From Desulfobacteraceae bacterium (lineage in GTDB: Bacteria; Desulfobacterota; DSM-4660; Desulfatiglandales; Desulfatiglandaceae), in contig JABMQV010000478.1 in the NCBI GenBank assembly GCA_013203065.1, forward strand, positions 1-5,046: DNA of 5,046 nucleotides. Direction: 5' to 3'. How positions within the stretch are numbered: the first letter of the stretch is position 1; each line of letters opens with the position of its first letter. Under the pieces are notes generated by a model. It ran no database searches, had not been told where the DNA came from, and worked only from the letters and a program-made list of their open reading frames with translations. Positions 1-5,046 of this stretch are shown here, one piece after another. Both the position numbers and the translations under genes were made by a program.

Positions 1-2
1 AT

Positions 3-245
3 TATTATACATTCCTGAGCTGCAGCGAGATGGTAGATGGATATGTCCAGCTACTTTACCAGGCGCCGCATCATGTTCATCAGTTTGTGGAATCCAGTGG
101 GGACCTGTCTCCCGAAGCCATGGCAACGAAAATCAAACAGTATTCAAACAACGCCATTCTGGAAGAATTTCCATCTGTAATAGATAAGCTCGACGTAGAT
201 ACTGGAATCTGGGATGAAGCCTATTTTGTTGAAACGGTGAGCTGA
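3..245 (+). CDS. 3' end of an unidentified protein gene (partial, cut by window start)
   Basis: The reading frame is open from the window edge to a TGA stop at 243-245, giving about 80 residues. An ATG lies at 30, but nothing like a good Shine-Dalgarno site precedes it and the frame stays open upstream, so I treat this as the C-terminus of a longer protein. The visible part is soluble-looking and acidic, with no membrane segment. It contains a histidine-rich stretch (APHHVHQF) and a C-terminal part rich in acidic and aromatic residues. I do not recognise the family. It lies 70 bases upstream of the cobalamin gene cobD on the same strand and could be co-transcribed with it, but nothing in the sequence itself ties it to cobalamin synthesis. 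A short complete protein starting at 30 (71 residues) is the alternative. Confidence 0.6.
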   Translation, partial: YYTFLSCSEMVDGYVQLLYQAPHHVHQFVESSGDLSPEAMATKIKQYSNNAILEEFPSVIDKLDVDTGIWDEAYFVETVS

Positions 246-280
246 AGGAACGAATTCCCCTTAGGGGTGGGCAGCTTCAG
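242..280 (+). other. possible small RNA hairpin before cobD
   Basis: CTGAAG at 242-247, overlapping the stop codon of the preceding gene, is complementary to CTTCAG at 275-280. Between them CCCC (257-260) can pair with GGGG (264-267) across a three-base loop. No T-run follows, so it does not look like an intrinsic terminator. The 70-base gap is too short for a complete cobalamin riboswitch and I see no convincing B12-box. It may be chance structure. Confidence 0.2.
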
Positions 281-315
281 AATGCGCCTGGTGAGAGAAA
301 GGATAATGTGCTTTT

Positions 316-1413
316 ATGGTGGAAGCAAATTCAAAGTATCTTCATGGGGGTGTGCCCCGGTCTGATCTGGCCAGGCTGGGGTTATCTGAGCGACCTATCC
401 TTGACTTTAGCGTCAATCTCAATTTTCTGGGACCACCGGCTATAGTAAAGGAAAGGTGGGGGGAACTCTGGGAGGCAACCGAAAACTACCCCAGTGTTGA
501 AGGTGACGGCATCGCCGCATGTTACAGGGAAAAATTTGGAATCTCTTCTGAAAATTTTCTTTCAGGCAGCGGTTCAACAGAGATGATCTATCTGGTGCCC
601 AGGGTACTGGGCTTCAATCGCGTTTTGGTAATAACTCCATCATACCACGACTACGAACGGGCCTCCATACTGGCTGGAGCAGGCGTGGAAAGATTTCATC
701 TTTCGATTGAACAAAAATTCTCATACCCGGAAATGGCGGCACTCGCAGATGCCCTGGAGGGTGTCGATGCGATCTGGATGGGACGTCCAAACAACCCGAC
801 AGGAACCCTGTTCCCAAAAGAGTTTCTCCTGGAACTGGCTGGGAGGTTTGAGGAAAAACTGTTTATCATCGATGAGGCCTTTATTCAGTTTGTAGATGGC
901 TGGGAGGCGGAAAGCCTTCTCACTGAAGCGGTGAAATCCAATATCTTTGTTATCCATTCCCTTACAAAATTCTATGCAATTGCGGGTCTCAGGTTGGGGG
1001 GAATCAAGGGGCCGGAGGGGGTACTATCGCGAATGCGGGCGGCCAAGGAGCCGTGGACCGTAAACGGGGTGGCGGATCGGATCGCGCCGCTCCTCCTGGA
1101 ATGCCCTGATTACGAGAAAAAGACCCGTCTGATAACGGCAAAGGAACGGGAACGTATCTTTGCGGGGCTCAAGGAGTTATCGGGAGTTAGGGCATTTTCA
1201 CCGTCAGCCAATTTTATCCTCTGTCAATGGACCCGTACAAGAGACCTTGACGATCTGATTCGCCATCTCCTCTCAAACGGGGCGTACATACGGGATTGCA
1301 GAAACTTCCCGGGCCTGGAGGACAATTTCTTCCGAGTGGGACTTCGCTCACCAGAGGAAAACGACCGATTGATTTTCCTGATCTCTTCTTTTCCGGATCA
1401 TCCGGCTGGCTAA
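316..1413 (+). CDS. cobD: L-threonine-O-3-phosphate decarboxylase, PLP-dependent (CobD/CobC type)
   Basis: This 365-residue protein is a fold-type I PLP enzyme of the class I/II aminotransferase superfamily. The family decarboxylates L-threonine phosphate to (R)-1-amino-2-propanol O-2-phosphate, the linker of the cobalamin lower ligand; it acts in the cytoplasm. The N-terminus has the family-typical HGG (10-12) and LDFSVNLNFLGPP block (about 29-41). RPNNPTG lies at 157-163. D186, in IIDEAF, should contact the PLP ring nitrogen. K218 in SLTKFYAIAGLRLG should form the Schiff base, and R340 in FFRVGLR should bind the substrate carboxylate. Length is normal for the family. A TAA at 304 blocks upstream in-frame starts, so ATG 316 is the first possible ATG; an AGAAAGGA-like ribosome site ends 12 bases before it. 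Histidinol-phosphate aminotransferase is the main alternative, but the N-terminal block and the adjacent cbiB argue against it. Preference for threonine phosphate over serine phosphate cannot be read from sequence. In the Pseudomonas nomenclature this gene is cobC. Confidence 0.88.
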   Translation: MVEANSKYLHGGVPRSDLARLGLSERPILDFSVNLNFLGPPAIVKERWGELWEATENYPSVEGDGIAACYREKFGISSENFLSGSGSTEMIYLVPRVLGFNRVLVITPSYHDYERASILAGAGVERFHLSIEQKFSYPEMAALADALEGVDAIWMGRPNNPTGTLFPKEFLLELAGRFEEKLFIIDEAFIQFVDGWEAESLLTEAVKSNIFVIHSLTKFYAIAGLRLGGIKGPEGVLSRMRAAKEPWTVNGVADRIAPLLLECPDYEKKTRLITAKERERIFAGLKELSGVRAFSPSANFILCQWTRTRDLDDLIRHLLSNGAYIRDCRNFPGLEDNFFRVGLRSPEENDRLIFLISSFPDHPAG

Positions 1414-1447
1414 AGATGTGAGGCATGACTCCCTGAGACCGGTACCA

Positions 1448-1496
1448 GAACCACGAGCCATTGATCACTGAAGACTGACCGCTGACCACTGTCATT
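1448..1496 (+). repeat. degenerate 7-base tandem repeat, about seven units
   Basis: The gap between cobD and cbiB reads as consecutive 7-base units from 1448. The best four (1462-1489) fit the consensus TGANNRC, with TGACCAC as the most typical form. Two poorer units precede them (1448-1461) and one poor unit follows (1490-1496). Similar heptad arrays, written on the other strand as GTGGTCA-type units, are in my recollection common between genes of deltaproteobacteria and other environmental bacteria. They often generate spurious small ORFs rich in VSGQ/SDQW peptides, as the minus strand does here. Function is unknown. The array reaches to within 15 bases of the cbiB start. Confidence 0.65.
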
Positions 1497-1511
1497 ACCC
1501 CATAATACACC

Positions 1512-2501
1512 ATGCTCGAAATAGTCTCTGTTATTTTCCTTGCATTCATACTTGATCTCTTGATAGGCGATCCCCACTACAAATATCATCCTGTCAGGAT
1601 CATCGGGCACGGCATCACCTTTTGTTCAAAGGTATTAAGACAGAATGGGCAAGTGGGAAGGTGGAGAGGGATACTCCTGGTCCTTATCCTCGAAACAATC
1701 ACTTTGGGGGTGTATCTTGTCATAAGCCTTGCCCTTCGCAGGCTTCATCCTTTGTGCGGATGGGGATTTGATCTTTTCATCTGCTACTCATGTCTTGCCT
1801 TGAAAGATCTGGTTTCGCACGCAAAACTCGTCATCCGGGCATTGGAAGAAGGGGATCTATCAAAAGCCAGGGAGTCTGTTGCCAGGGTGGTGGGCCGGGA
1901 TGTCCGATATCTGGATGAAGAGGGGGTGTGCAGGGCGGCGATGGAGACGCTGGCAGAGAATTTTGTGGATGGGTTTCTTTCGCCCCTTTTCTGGTATTTG
2001 GCAGGAGGAATGGCAGCACTTTTGCTGGGGTTTTCACCTGTCATTCCGGCCCTGTGCTGCATGCTGGCCTTTAAGGTCGCAAGCACATTGGACTCCATGG
2101 TGGGGTATAAAAATCAGGAGTACGCGGAATTTGGCTGGGCAGGGGCGAGACTCGATGACATCATGAATTTTATCCCGGCACGCATGTCTCTGGTTATTCT
2201 TTTTCTTGGGGCATGGGTAACCGGGCTTAACCCGATGGACGGACTCAAAGTTGCCCTGAGAGACAGACTCAAACATGAGTCACCAAACGCCGCGCATGCG
2301 GAGAGCTTCACCGCCGGGGTCTTTCATATCCGTCTTGGGGGCCCTACCCGGTACCCTCATGGGGTGAAAGACAAACCCTGGCTGGGGGATGGGGATGTGG
2401 TGCCCGGACCGGTACACATCCGGAAGATGACAACGCTTGTGAAACGTTCCGCTTGGGTGACCGTGGCTGTTTCCGTGGGTACTCTGGTCCTGGCGGCCTG
2501 A
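1512..2501 (+). CDS. cbiB: adenosylcobinamide-phosphate synthase CbiB (CobD in the Pseudomonas nomenclature)
   Basis: This 329-residue integral membrane protein belongs to the CbiB/CobD family, which joins aminopropanol phosphate to the propionate f side chain of adenosylcobyric acid to give adenosylcobinamide phosphate. Diagnostic blocks are present in order: LDLLIGDPHYKYHPVRIIG (14-32), ETLAENFVDGFLSP (145-158), TLDSMVGYKNQEYAEFGWAG (192-211), ARLDDIMNFIPAR (212-224) and SPNAAHAES (257-265), then RLGGPTRY further on. Hydrophobic segments near the N-terminus, around residues 50-65, 160-190 and 225-240, and at the extreme C-terminus fit a multi-pass inner-membrane protein. Length is normal. 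A TAA at 1503 rules out a longer in-frame product. ATG 1512 gives the expected N-terminus but has no recognisable Shine-Dalgarno sequence. It follows cobD by 98 bases on the same strand, and the two enzymes catalyse linked steps. Confidence 0.93.
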   Translation: MLEIVSVIFLAFILDLLIGDPHYKYHPVRIIGHGITFCSKVLRQNGQVGRWRGILLVLILETITLGVYLVISLALRRLHPLCGWGFDLFICYSCLALKDLVSHAKLVIRALEEGDLSKARESVARVVGRDVRYLDEEGVCRAAMETLAENFVDGFLSPLFWYLAGGMAALLLGFSPVIPALCCMLAFKVASTLDSMVGYKNQEYAEFGWAGARLDDIMNFIPARMSLVILFLGAWVTGLNPMDGLKVALRDRLKHESPNAAHAESFTAGVFHIRLGGPTRYPHGVKDKPWLGDGDVVPGPVHIRKMTTLVKRSAWVTVAVSVGTLVLAA

Positions 2502-2523
2502 AAAGGCATGAGGCGTGGGGTTT

Positions 2524-2550
2524 GGCGACAGGAACGTTGCCGGCTATTTT
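2524..2550 (+). terminator. possible weak terminator between convergent genes
   Basis: GGCGAC (2524-2529) can pair with GTTGCC (2536-2541), with one G-T pair, around a six-base loop. It is followed by GGCTATTTT ending at 2550. It lies in the 57-base gap between the convergent cbiB and fmdE-like genes, where a terminator is expected. The stem is short and the T-run is only four bases and offset by five, so support is weak. Read on the minus strand, no T-run follows the stem. Confidence 0.25.
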
Positions 2551-2558
2551 CCATCAAC

Positions 2559-3179
2559 TTATTGAGACGGTCCCCTTTCAAGTTTTTCAAAACAGGGTAT
2601 GCAAAGGGTCTGGCCGACCAGCCGCCGGGTTCGCGATTCCATGGTTTCCTCCCCGCACTTGTCGCAATTAAGACTCTCCATTATGCGGGCCTTTCCGGGT
2701 ATGGGATGGGGACACGGTTCCACCTCAAAAAGCTCCTCCAATTTGGATTCAAGGATCCGGCCAATGGCCTGCTTCATGGCTTCCTTCAATCTCTTCTCTT
2801 CTGAAGGGGTAAGTTTCTCTTTTGCCATTTTTTTCCTGAAGGCAATCAGCTCGTTCGCTTTTTCGGCCATTACGTTGGGCCGGACAATTATTCGGATCGC
2901 TTTTCCGTCCGAGCGGCGGTAAAAGGAAAAGGCCCTTTTCCCGTAATCCAGGTGGATGAGATTTCCCTTGCCAAAGGTACACCCGGTCAGAAATTGAACG
3001 GCATCCACGGCGCACATGTCCGTCTCCACCACGGCAACCATCTCTTCATCCGATGCACGCTCTAACTGGGAAAGTGCCAGTTCAGAGGCACGGATACCAA
3101 TGGCGAGACCCGGACAGGAGTGCCCGTGAAAGTTGATGGTTTGTTGGATCAGTTCTGGGCTGATGGTATTTTGAGTCAT
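2559..3179 (-). CDS. FmdE-family protein with C-terminal zinc ribbon
   Basis: This 206-residue protein belongs to the FmdE family, named after subunit E of the methanogen molybdenum formylmethanofuran dehydrogenase operon. The biochemical role of stand-alone members is not settled. The N-terminal domain carries FHGHSCPG (17-24, with H18, H20 and C22 as likely metal ligands), then DMCAVDAVQFLTGCTFGKGNL (54-74, with C56 and C67). A charged helical linker spans about residues 105-150. The C-terminal zinc ribbon has C172-x2-C175 and C193-x2-C196, and GEETMESRTRR lies between the pairs. I chose ATG 3179 because an ideal AAAGGAGG site sits 7 bases before it. The in-frame ATG at 3221 would add 14 residues and overlap the upstream gene. 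It starts 16 bases after the UroD-like gene and is almost certainly co-translated with it. No other formylmethanofuran dehydrogenase subunit is present. A role in handling the molybdenum/tungsten cofactor or a metal for the neighbouring oxidoreductase is inference only. Confidence 0.87.
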   Translation of the reverse strand: MTQNTISPELIQQTINFHGHSCPGLAIGIRASELALSQLERASDEEMVAVVETDMCAVDAVQFLTGCTFGKGNLIHLDYGKRAFSFYRRSDGKAIRIIVRPNVMAEKANELIAFRKKMAKEKLTPSEEKRLKEAMKQAIGRILESKLEELFEVEPCPHPIPGKARIMESLNCDKCGEETMESRTRRLVGQTLCIPCFEKLERGPSQ

Positions 3180-3185
3180 GACGCA

Positions 3186-3194
3186 TCCTCCTTT
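3186..3194 (-). promoter_or_regulatory. Shine-Dalgarno site that fixes the fmdE-like start
   Basis: On the minus strand this reads AAAGGAGGA. It begins one base after the TGA stop of the UroD-like gene and leaves a 7-base spacer (counted from GGAGG) to ATG 3179. It supports the shorter 206-residue protein over a 220-residue version starting at 3221. Confidence 0.8.
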
Positions 3195-3195
3195 T

Positions 3196-4257
3196 TCAAT
3201 ACCAACCAATCTCCTTGGCATACCTGAACATTTCCTTTACGGCCTCTGGATGGCAGCCTGCATGGATTGAGTTGCTATCAGATAAGATGTACCGTCCACT
3301 ATCTTTGGCCTGGGACATACAGCGGTTTATGTCTTGCCGCACTTTTTCAAGGTCACCATGGCAAAGGGGTTCTCCGCAATCGACATTTCCAACCAGGATC
3401 AACTGGTTGCCGTAATTCTTTTTTACTTTTCCCATATCAACACCGGCGGTGGGTTCAAGGGAATGGATCCCGGCGATCCCGGCCTTGATGGCCACATCCA
3501 GAAGGGGGGTTATGAATCCGTCCGAGTGCCAGATCACAGGAATCCCCGCTCGGGTAACAATGTGTTGATAGCAGGGGACCATCAAGTCTTCAAAGTCTGC
3601 GGGGGAGATAAAGGTGTTGCCCTTAAAGGCAACATCATCTCCCATCAGTATAAAATCGGCCCCCAGTTCAGCACCATAAGCGGCGATCTCACCAAACCAT
3701 TTAGTTCGTTCCCACAAAAGTTTTTCAATAAATGGCCGATGATCCACGTACCTGTACATGAATTCTTCAAAGCCAATGCTCTCCATGGTCAGCCCGAACG
3801 GACCGGTGTGGGTGGTTAAGGCAAAGGCCTTATCAGGATGTTTCTCCATGATGTGTCTTGCCCTGCCGGGGTTAGTCCGTTCCTCCAGTTTCAGGTCAGG
3901 GACATATTTCTCGATGTCTTCTTCGGTCCTGACGACGCCACCAACACAGGACCCCTTTTTCCACACCCGTCCGAATTCATCCACACCATGCCACCCTGCA
4001 AAGGTGCCCCCCGCGGTCTGCATGTCCGGGGGAATCTCCTGTCTCAAGCCGGCAGCCAGCGGCATGCCTTGGCACCAGTTTTGTGAATAGATATGGTAGA
4101 CATCCAATCCAAGGACCTGGAAGGTCTTTTCAATGCTTCCCTGCCCAAAAATCTTTATGAACTTTGGATCAATTCCGAATGTGAGTGTCGGCACACGGTC
4201 CGGTATCCCACCCGAAAGTACCCTCAGTACACGTTCCTTTGAGGTCATTTGGCTCAT
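3196..4257 (-). CDS. uroporphyrinogen decarboxylase-superfamily protein, probably methyltransferase-like (HSDG variant)
   Basis: This 353-residue protein has the UroD/MtaA superfamily pattern. The start MSQMTSKERVLRVLSGGIPDRVP (1-23) matches the usual opening helix and RVP turn. ILMGDDVAFKGNTFISPADFEDLMVP spans 203-228. IPVIWHSDGFITPLLDVAIKAGIAGIHSLEP spans 239-270, with H244, D246 and E269 in the central motif. SDSNSIHAGCHPEAVKEM spans 326-343. Family members include haem-pathway UroD and the zinc-dependent methylcobamide:coenzyme M methyltransferases (MtaA/MtbA type), which use H-x-C at the motif where this protein has H-S-D. True UroD is unlikely because the N-terminal arginine-rich substrate motif is absent and the context is not haem synthesis. 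Corrinoid-linked methyl transfer is the best guess; the substrate is unknown. ATG 4257 has only a weak GAGAA upstream, and ATG 4248 (residue 4) is equally possible. It is followed directly by the fmdE-like gene and preceded by an 88-base gap after the ferredoxin gene. Confidence 0.82.
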   Translation of the reverse strand: MSQMTSKERVLRVLSGGIPDRVPTLTFGIDPKFIKIFGQGSIEKTFQVLGLDVYHIYSQNWCQGMPLAAGLRQEIPPDMQTAGGTFAGWHGVDEFGRVWKKGSCVGGVVRTEEDIEKYVPDLKLEERTNPGRARHIMEKHPDKAFALTTHTGPFGLTMESIGFEEFMYRYVDHRPFIEKLLWERTKWFGEIAAYGAELGADFILMGDDVAFKGNTFISPADFEDLMVPCYQHIVTRAGIPVIWHSDGFITPLLDVAIKAGIAGIHSLEPTAGVDMGKVKKNYGNQLILVGNVDCGEPLCHGDLEKVRQDINRCMSQAKDSGRYILSDSNSIHAGCHPEAVKEMFRYAKEIGWY

Positions 4258-4290
4258 CGTTGACTATTCTCAAATGTAAAGGTTCGAGCG

Positions 4291-4313
4291 CCCCTGGGGG
4301 ACGTTCACGTCCC
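4291..4313. repeat. perfect short inverted repeat with adjacent alternative stem
   Basis: GGGACGTTCACGTCCC at 4298-4313 is a perfect inverted repeat with seven-base arms around two bases; as RNA it is best drawn as six pairs and a tetraloop. Immediately beside it CCCC (4291-4294) can pair with the GGGG inside 4296-4300, competing with the first stem. It lies in the 88-base gap between the ferredoxin and UroD-like genes. No T-run follows on the minus strand, so it is more likely an RNA-processing, attenuation or REP-like element, or a protein-binding palindrome, than a plain terminator. Confidence 0.5.
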
Positions 4314-4345
4314 TCTGTCTCCCCTTGGCTGTTCAGCGGTCAGGC

Positions 4346-4798
4346 TCACGTAACCTCTTTTTCGATCTTTTCCGACAGCGTTTTTGTGTCACCCCAAACG
4401 ATGCATCCGGTGGGGCAGGTCTTGCTGCAGGCAGGAGCTTCGTTGTTTTCAAGCCTTTCATGGCAGAGGTCACACTTCATGGCAACCTCCTGGTCATCAT
4501 CAAATTGCATCGCCCCGAAGGGACAGGCCTCCATGCATTCCTTACAGCCGATGCAGCGTTCATTGTCGATGAGCACGATTCCGCGTTCATCCCTTGAGAT
4601 GGCTTCCGCCGGGCAGGCCTCCTTACAAGGGGCCTTTGCGCAATGGTGACAATAGATGGGGAAATAGGAGGGGGCCTGTTCAACCACCCTCACCAGCCTC
4701 GGTCCCACACCCAGCCCATGTTCCTGTTTGCACGCAACCTCACAGGCATGGCAGCCCATGCAATCCCTCTTATAAAACATCAATGAGACTTTTTTCAT
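4346..4798 (-). CDS. four-cluster [4Fe-4S] ferredoxin subunit of a molybdopterin oxidoreductase
   Basis: This 150-residue protein is of the HycB/DmsB/NrfC type and should pass electrons between the molybdopterin subunit and an unidentified acceptor or donor. Sixteen cysteines form four cluster sets: C13, C16, C19, C23; C50, C53, C58, C62; C82, C85, C88, C92; and C109, C112, C124, C128. By family analogy these sets interleave in pairs to hold four [4Fe-4S] centres. A further cysteine, C132, follows in CPTGC. There is no signal peptide or Tat motif and no membrane anchor, so a cytoplasmic location is likely. It is shorter than DmsB or HycB (about 200 residues) but a normal size for the compact version of the family. 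The start is secure: AGGAGG lies 7 bases upstream of ATG 4798. It begins 11 bases after the stop of the molybdopterin subunit gene, which strongly implies one complex. Confidence 0.92.
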   Translation of the reverse strand: MKKVSLMFYKRDCMGCHACEVACKQEHGLGVGPRLVRVVEQAPSYFPIYCHHCAKAPCKEACPAEAISRDERGIVLIDNERCIGCKECMEACPFGAMQFDDDQEVAMKCDLCHERLENNEAPACSKTCPTGCIVWGDTKTLSEKIEKEVT

Positions 4799-4805
4799 CT
4801 CACTT

Positions 4806-4811
4806 CCTCCT
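4806..4811 (-). promoter_or_regulatory. ribosome binding site overlapping the upstream stop codon
   Basis: AGGAGG on the minus strand, 7 bases before the ferredoxin ATG, overlaps the TAG stop (4812-4810) of the molybdopterin oxidoreductase gene. This arrangement favours coupled translation of the two subunits. Confidence 0.8.
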
Positions 4812-5046
4812 ATTCATCCTCGCAGGGTGATATATTGCACAAAAGGACCCTCAGATTGGTGGCTCCCATCACCGGGTCCATGGATTCATGGGAATTGTCT
4901 GTCAGCAGATTGATATTGGAGATATCCCAGCCGTGACCCGGATCTCTTATTTCCGGAAACCACCACCCATGTTCGGCCACGATGACCCGCGGATCAATCC
5001 CTTTGTTTAGCTTGGCACGCTCTTTTGCGCGACCCCTGGGTGAGCC
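4810..5046 (-). CDS. molybdopterin oxidoreductase catalytic subunit, C-terminal fragment (cut by window end)
   Basis: Reading the minus strand from 5046, an open frame of 78 residues ends at TAG (4812-4810); the start lies outside the window. The sequence matches the C-terminal molybdopterin-dinucleotide-binding domain of the DMSO-reductase superfamily. It has GSPRGRAKERAKLNKGIDPR (fragment residues 1-20), VAEHGWWFPE (23-32), GWDISNINLLTD (39-50), and DPVMGATNLRVLLCNI (57-72), near the usual end of such proteins. The EHGWWFPE and SNxNxLTD signatures are typical of the group containing thiosulfate/polysulfide reductase-like, acetylene hydratase-like and many uncharacterised Mo/W enzymes. The fragment does not allow a substrate to be assigned. 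The N-terminal cluster motif, the metal-ligand residue and any Tat signal lie outside the window. The ferredoxin gene follows after 11 bases. Confidence 0.88.
   Translation of the reverse strand, partial: GSPRGRAKERAKLNKGIDPRVIVAEHGWWFPEIRDPGHGWDISNINLLTDNSHESMDPVMGATNLRVLLCNISPCEDE

Noticed and set aside
246..315. Cobalamin riboswitch before cobD
   Set aside because: The gap is only 70 bases and I see no convincing B12-box or multi-stem core. A riboswitch, if present, would have to lie upstream of the window.
316..1413. Histidinol-phosphate aminotransferase (hisC)
   Set aside because: The fold is shared, but the HGG plus LDFSVNLNFLGPP opening is the CobD/CobC signature and the neighbour is cbiB rather than histidine genes.
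1214..1610. Minus-strand ORFs with SGQSSV and SDQW peptides
   Set aside because: They are translations of the heptad repeat plus antisense cobD and cbiB sequence. Such peptides are typical spurious products of these repeats.
1784..2098. 104-codon minus-strand ORF
   Set aside because: It is fully antisense to the conserved core of cbiB and has no independent support.
3334..3819. 161-codon plus-strand ORF
   Set aside because: It lies wholly antisense to the well-supported UroD-like gene, shows no recognisable domain and has no gene-like context; treated as a shadow.
3196..4257. Haem-pathway uroporphyrinogen decarboxylase (hemE)
   Set aside because: The N-terminal arginine-rich UroD substrate motif is missing, the HSDG motif belongs to the methyltransferase-like branches, and no haem gene is adjacent.
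4185..4649. 154-codon plus-strand ORF
   Set aside because: It spans the antisense of the ferredoxin gene, the intergenic gap and the start of the UroD-like gene. Its serine-rich, low-complexity translation is typical of a wrong-strand reading.

Overview
The window looks like chromosomal DNA of a strict anaerobe, most plausibly a Desulfobacterota (sulfate-reducing or syntrophic deltaproteobacterial) lineage. This is inferred from the gene mix: de novo cobamide biosynthesis, a molybdopterin oxidoreductase with its polyferredoxin partner, a UroD-superfamily methyltransferase-like protein and a stand-alone FmdE protein. It is not a phylogenetic result. No RNA genes, CRISPR arrays, insertion sequences or integrase genes are visible, and no stretch longer than 300 bases lacks a gene.

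Left half (plus strand). The window opens inside an unidentified gene whose 3' end stops at 245. Two adjacent genes for the aminopropanol arm of cobalamin assembly follow: an L-threonine-O-3-phosphate decarboxylase of the CobD/CobC type (316-1413) and the membrane enzyme adenosylcobinamide-phosphate synthase CbiB (1512-2501). The first makes the aminopropanol phosphate that the second attaches to adenosylcobyric acid. The 98-base gap between them holds a degenerate 7-base tandem repeat.

Right half (minus strand, read from 5046 down to 2559). This is a second, convergent gene set. It begins with the C-terminus of a molybdopterin oxidoreductase catalytic subunit (5046-4810, cut by the window edge). 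Next come a 150-residue four-cluster [4Fe-4S] electron-transfer subunit (4798-4346), a UroD-family protein with an HSDG motif (4257-3196) and an FmdE-family protein with a C-terminal zinc ribbon (3179-2559). The first two genes and the last two genes are tightly coupled. An 88-base gap with a perfect short inverted repeat separates the pairs, so they form either one operon with an internal processing or attenuation element, or two transcription units.

How they may work together: the oxidoreductase and ferredoxin form a cytoplasmic-looking redox module. The UroD-like protein suggests one-carbon or methyl-group chemistry that often involves corrinoids, and the facing genes make a corrinoid. A link between the minus-strand cluster and cobamide-dependent metabolism is therefore reasonable but unproven. 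No corrinoid-binding protein or substrate-specific methyltransferase is encoded inside the window. The most unusual part is the minus-strand combination of Mo/W oxidoreductase, polyferredoxin, HSDG-type UroD protein and stand-alone FmdE, whose substrate I cannot name.
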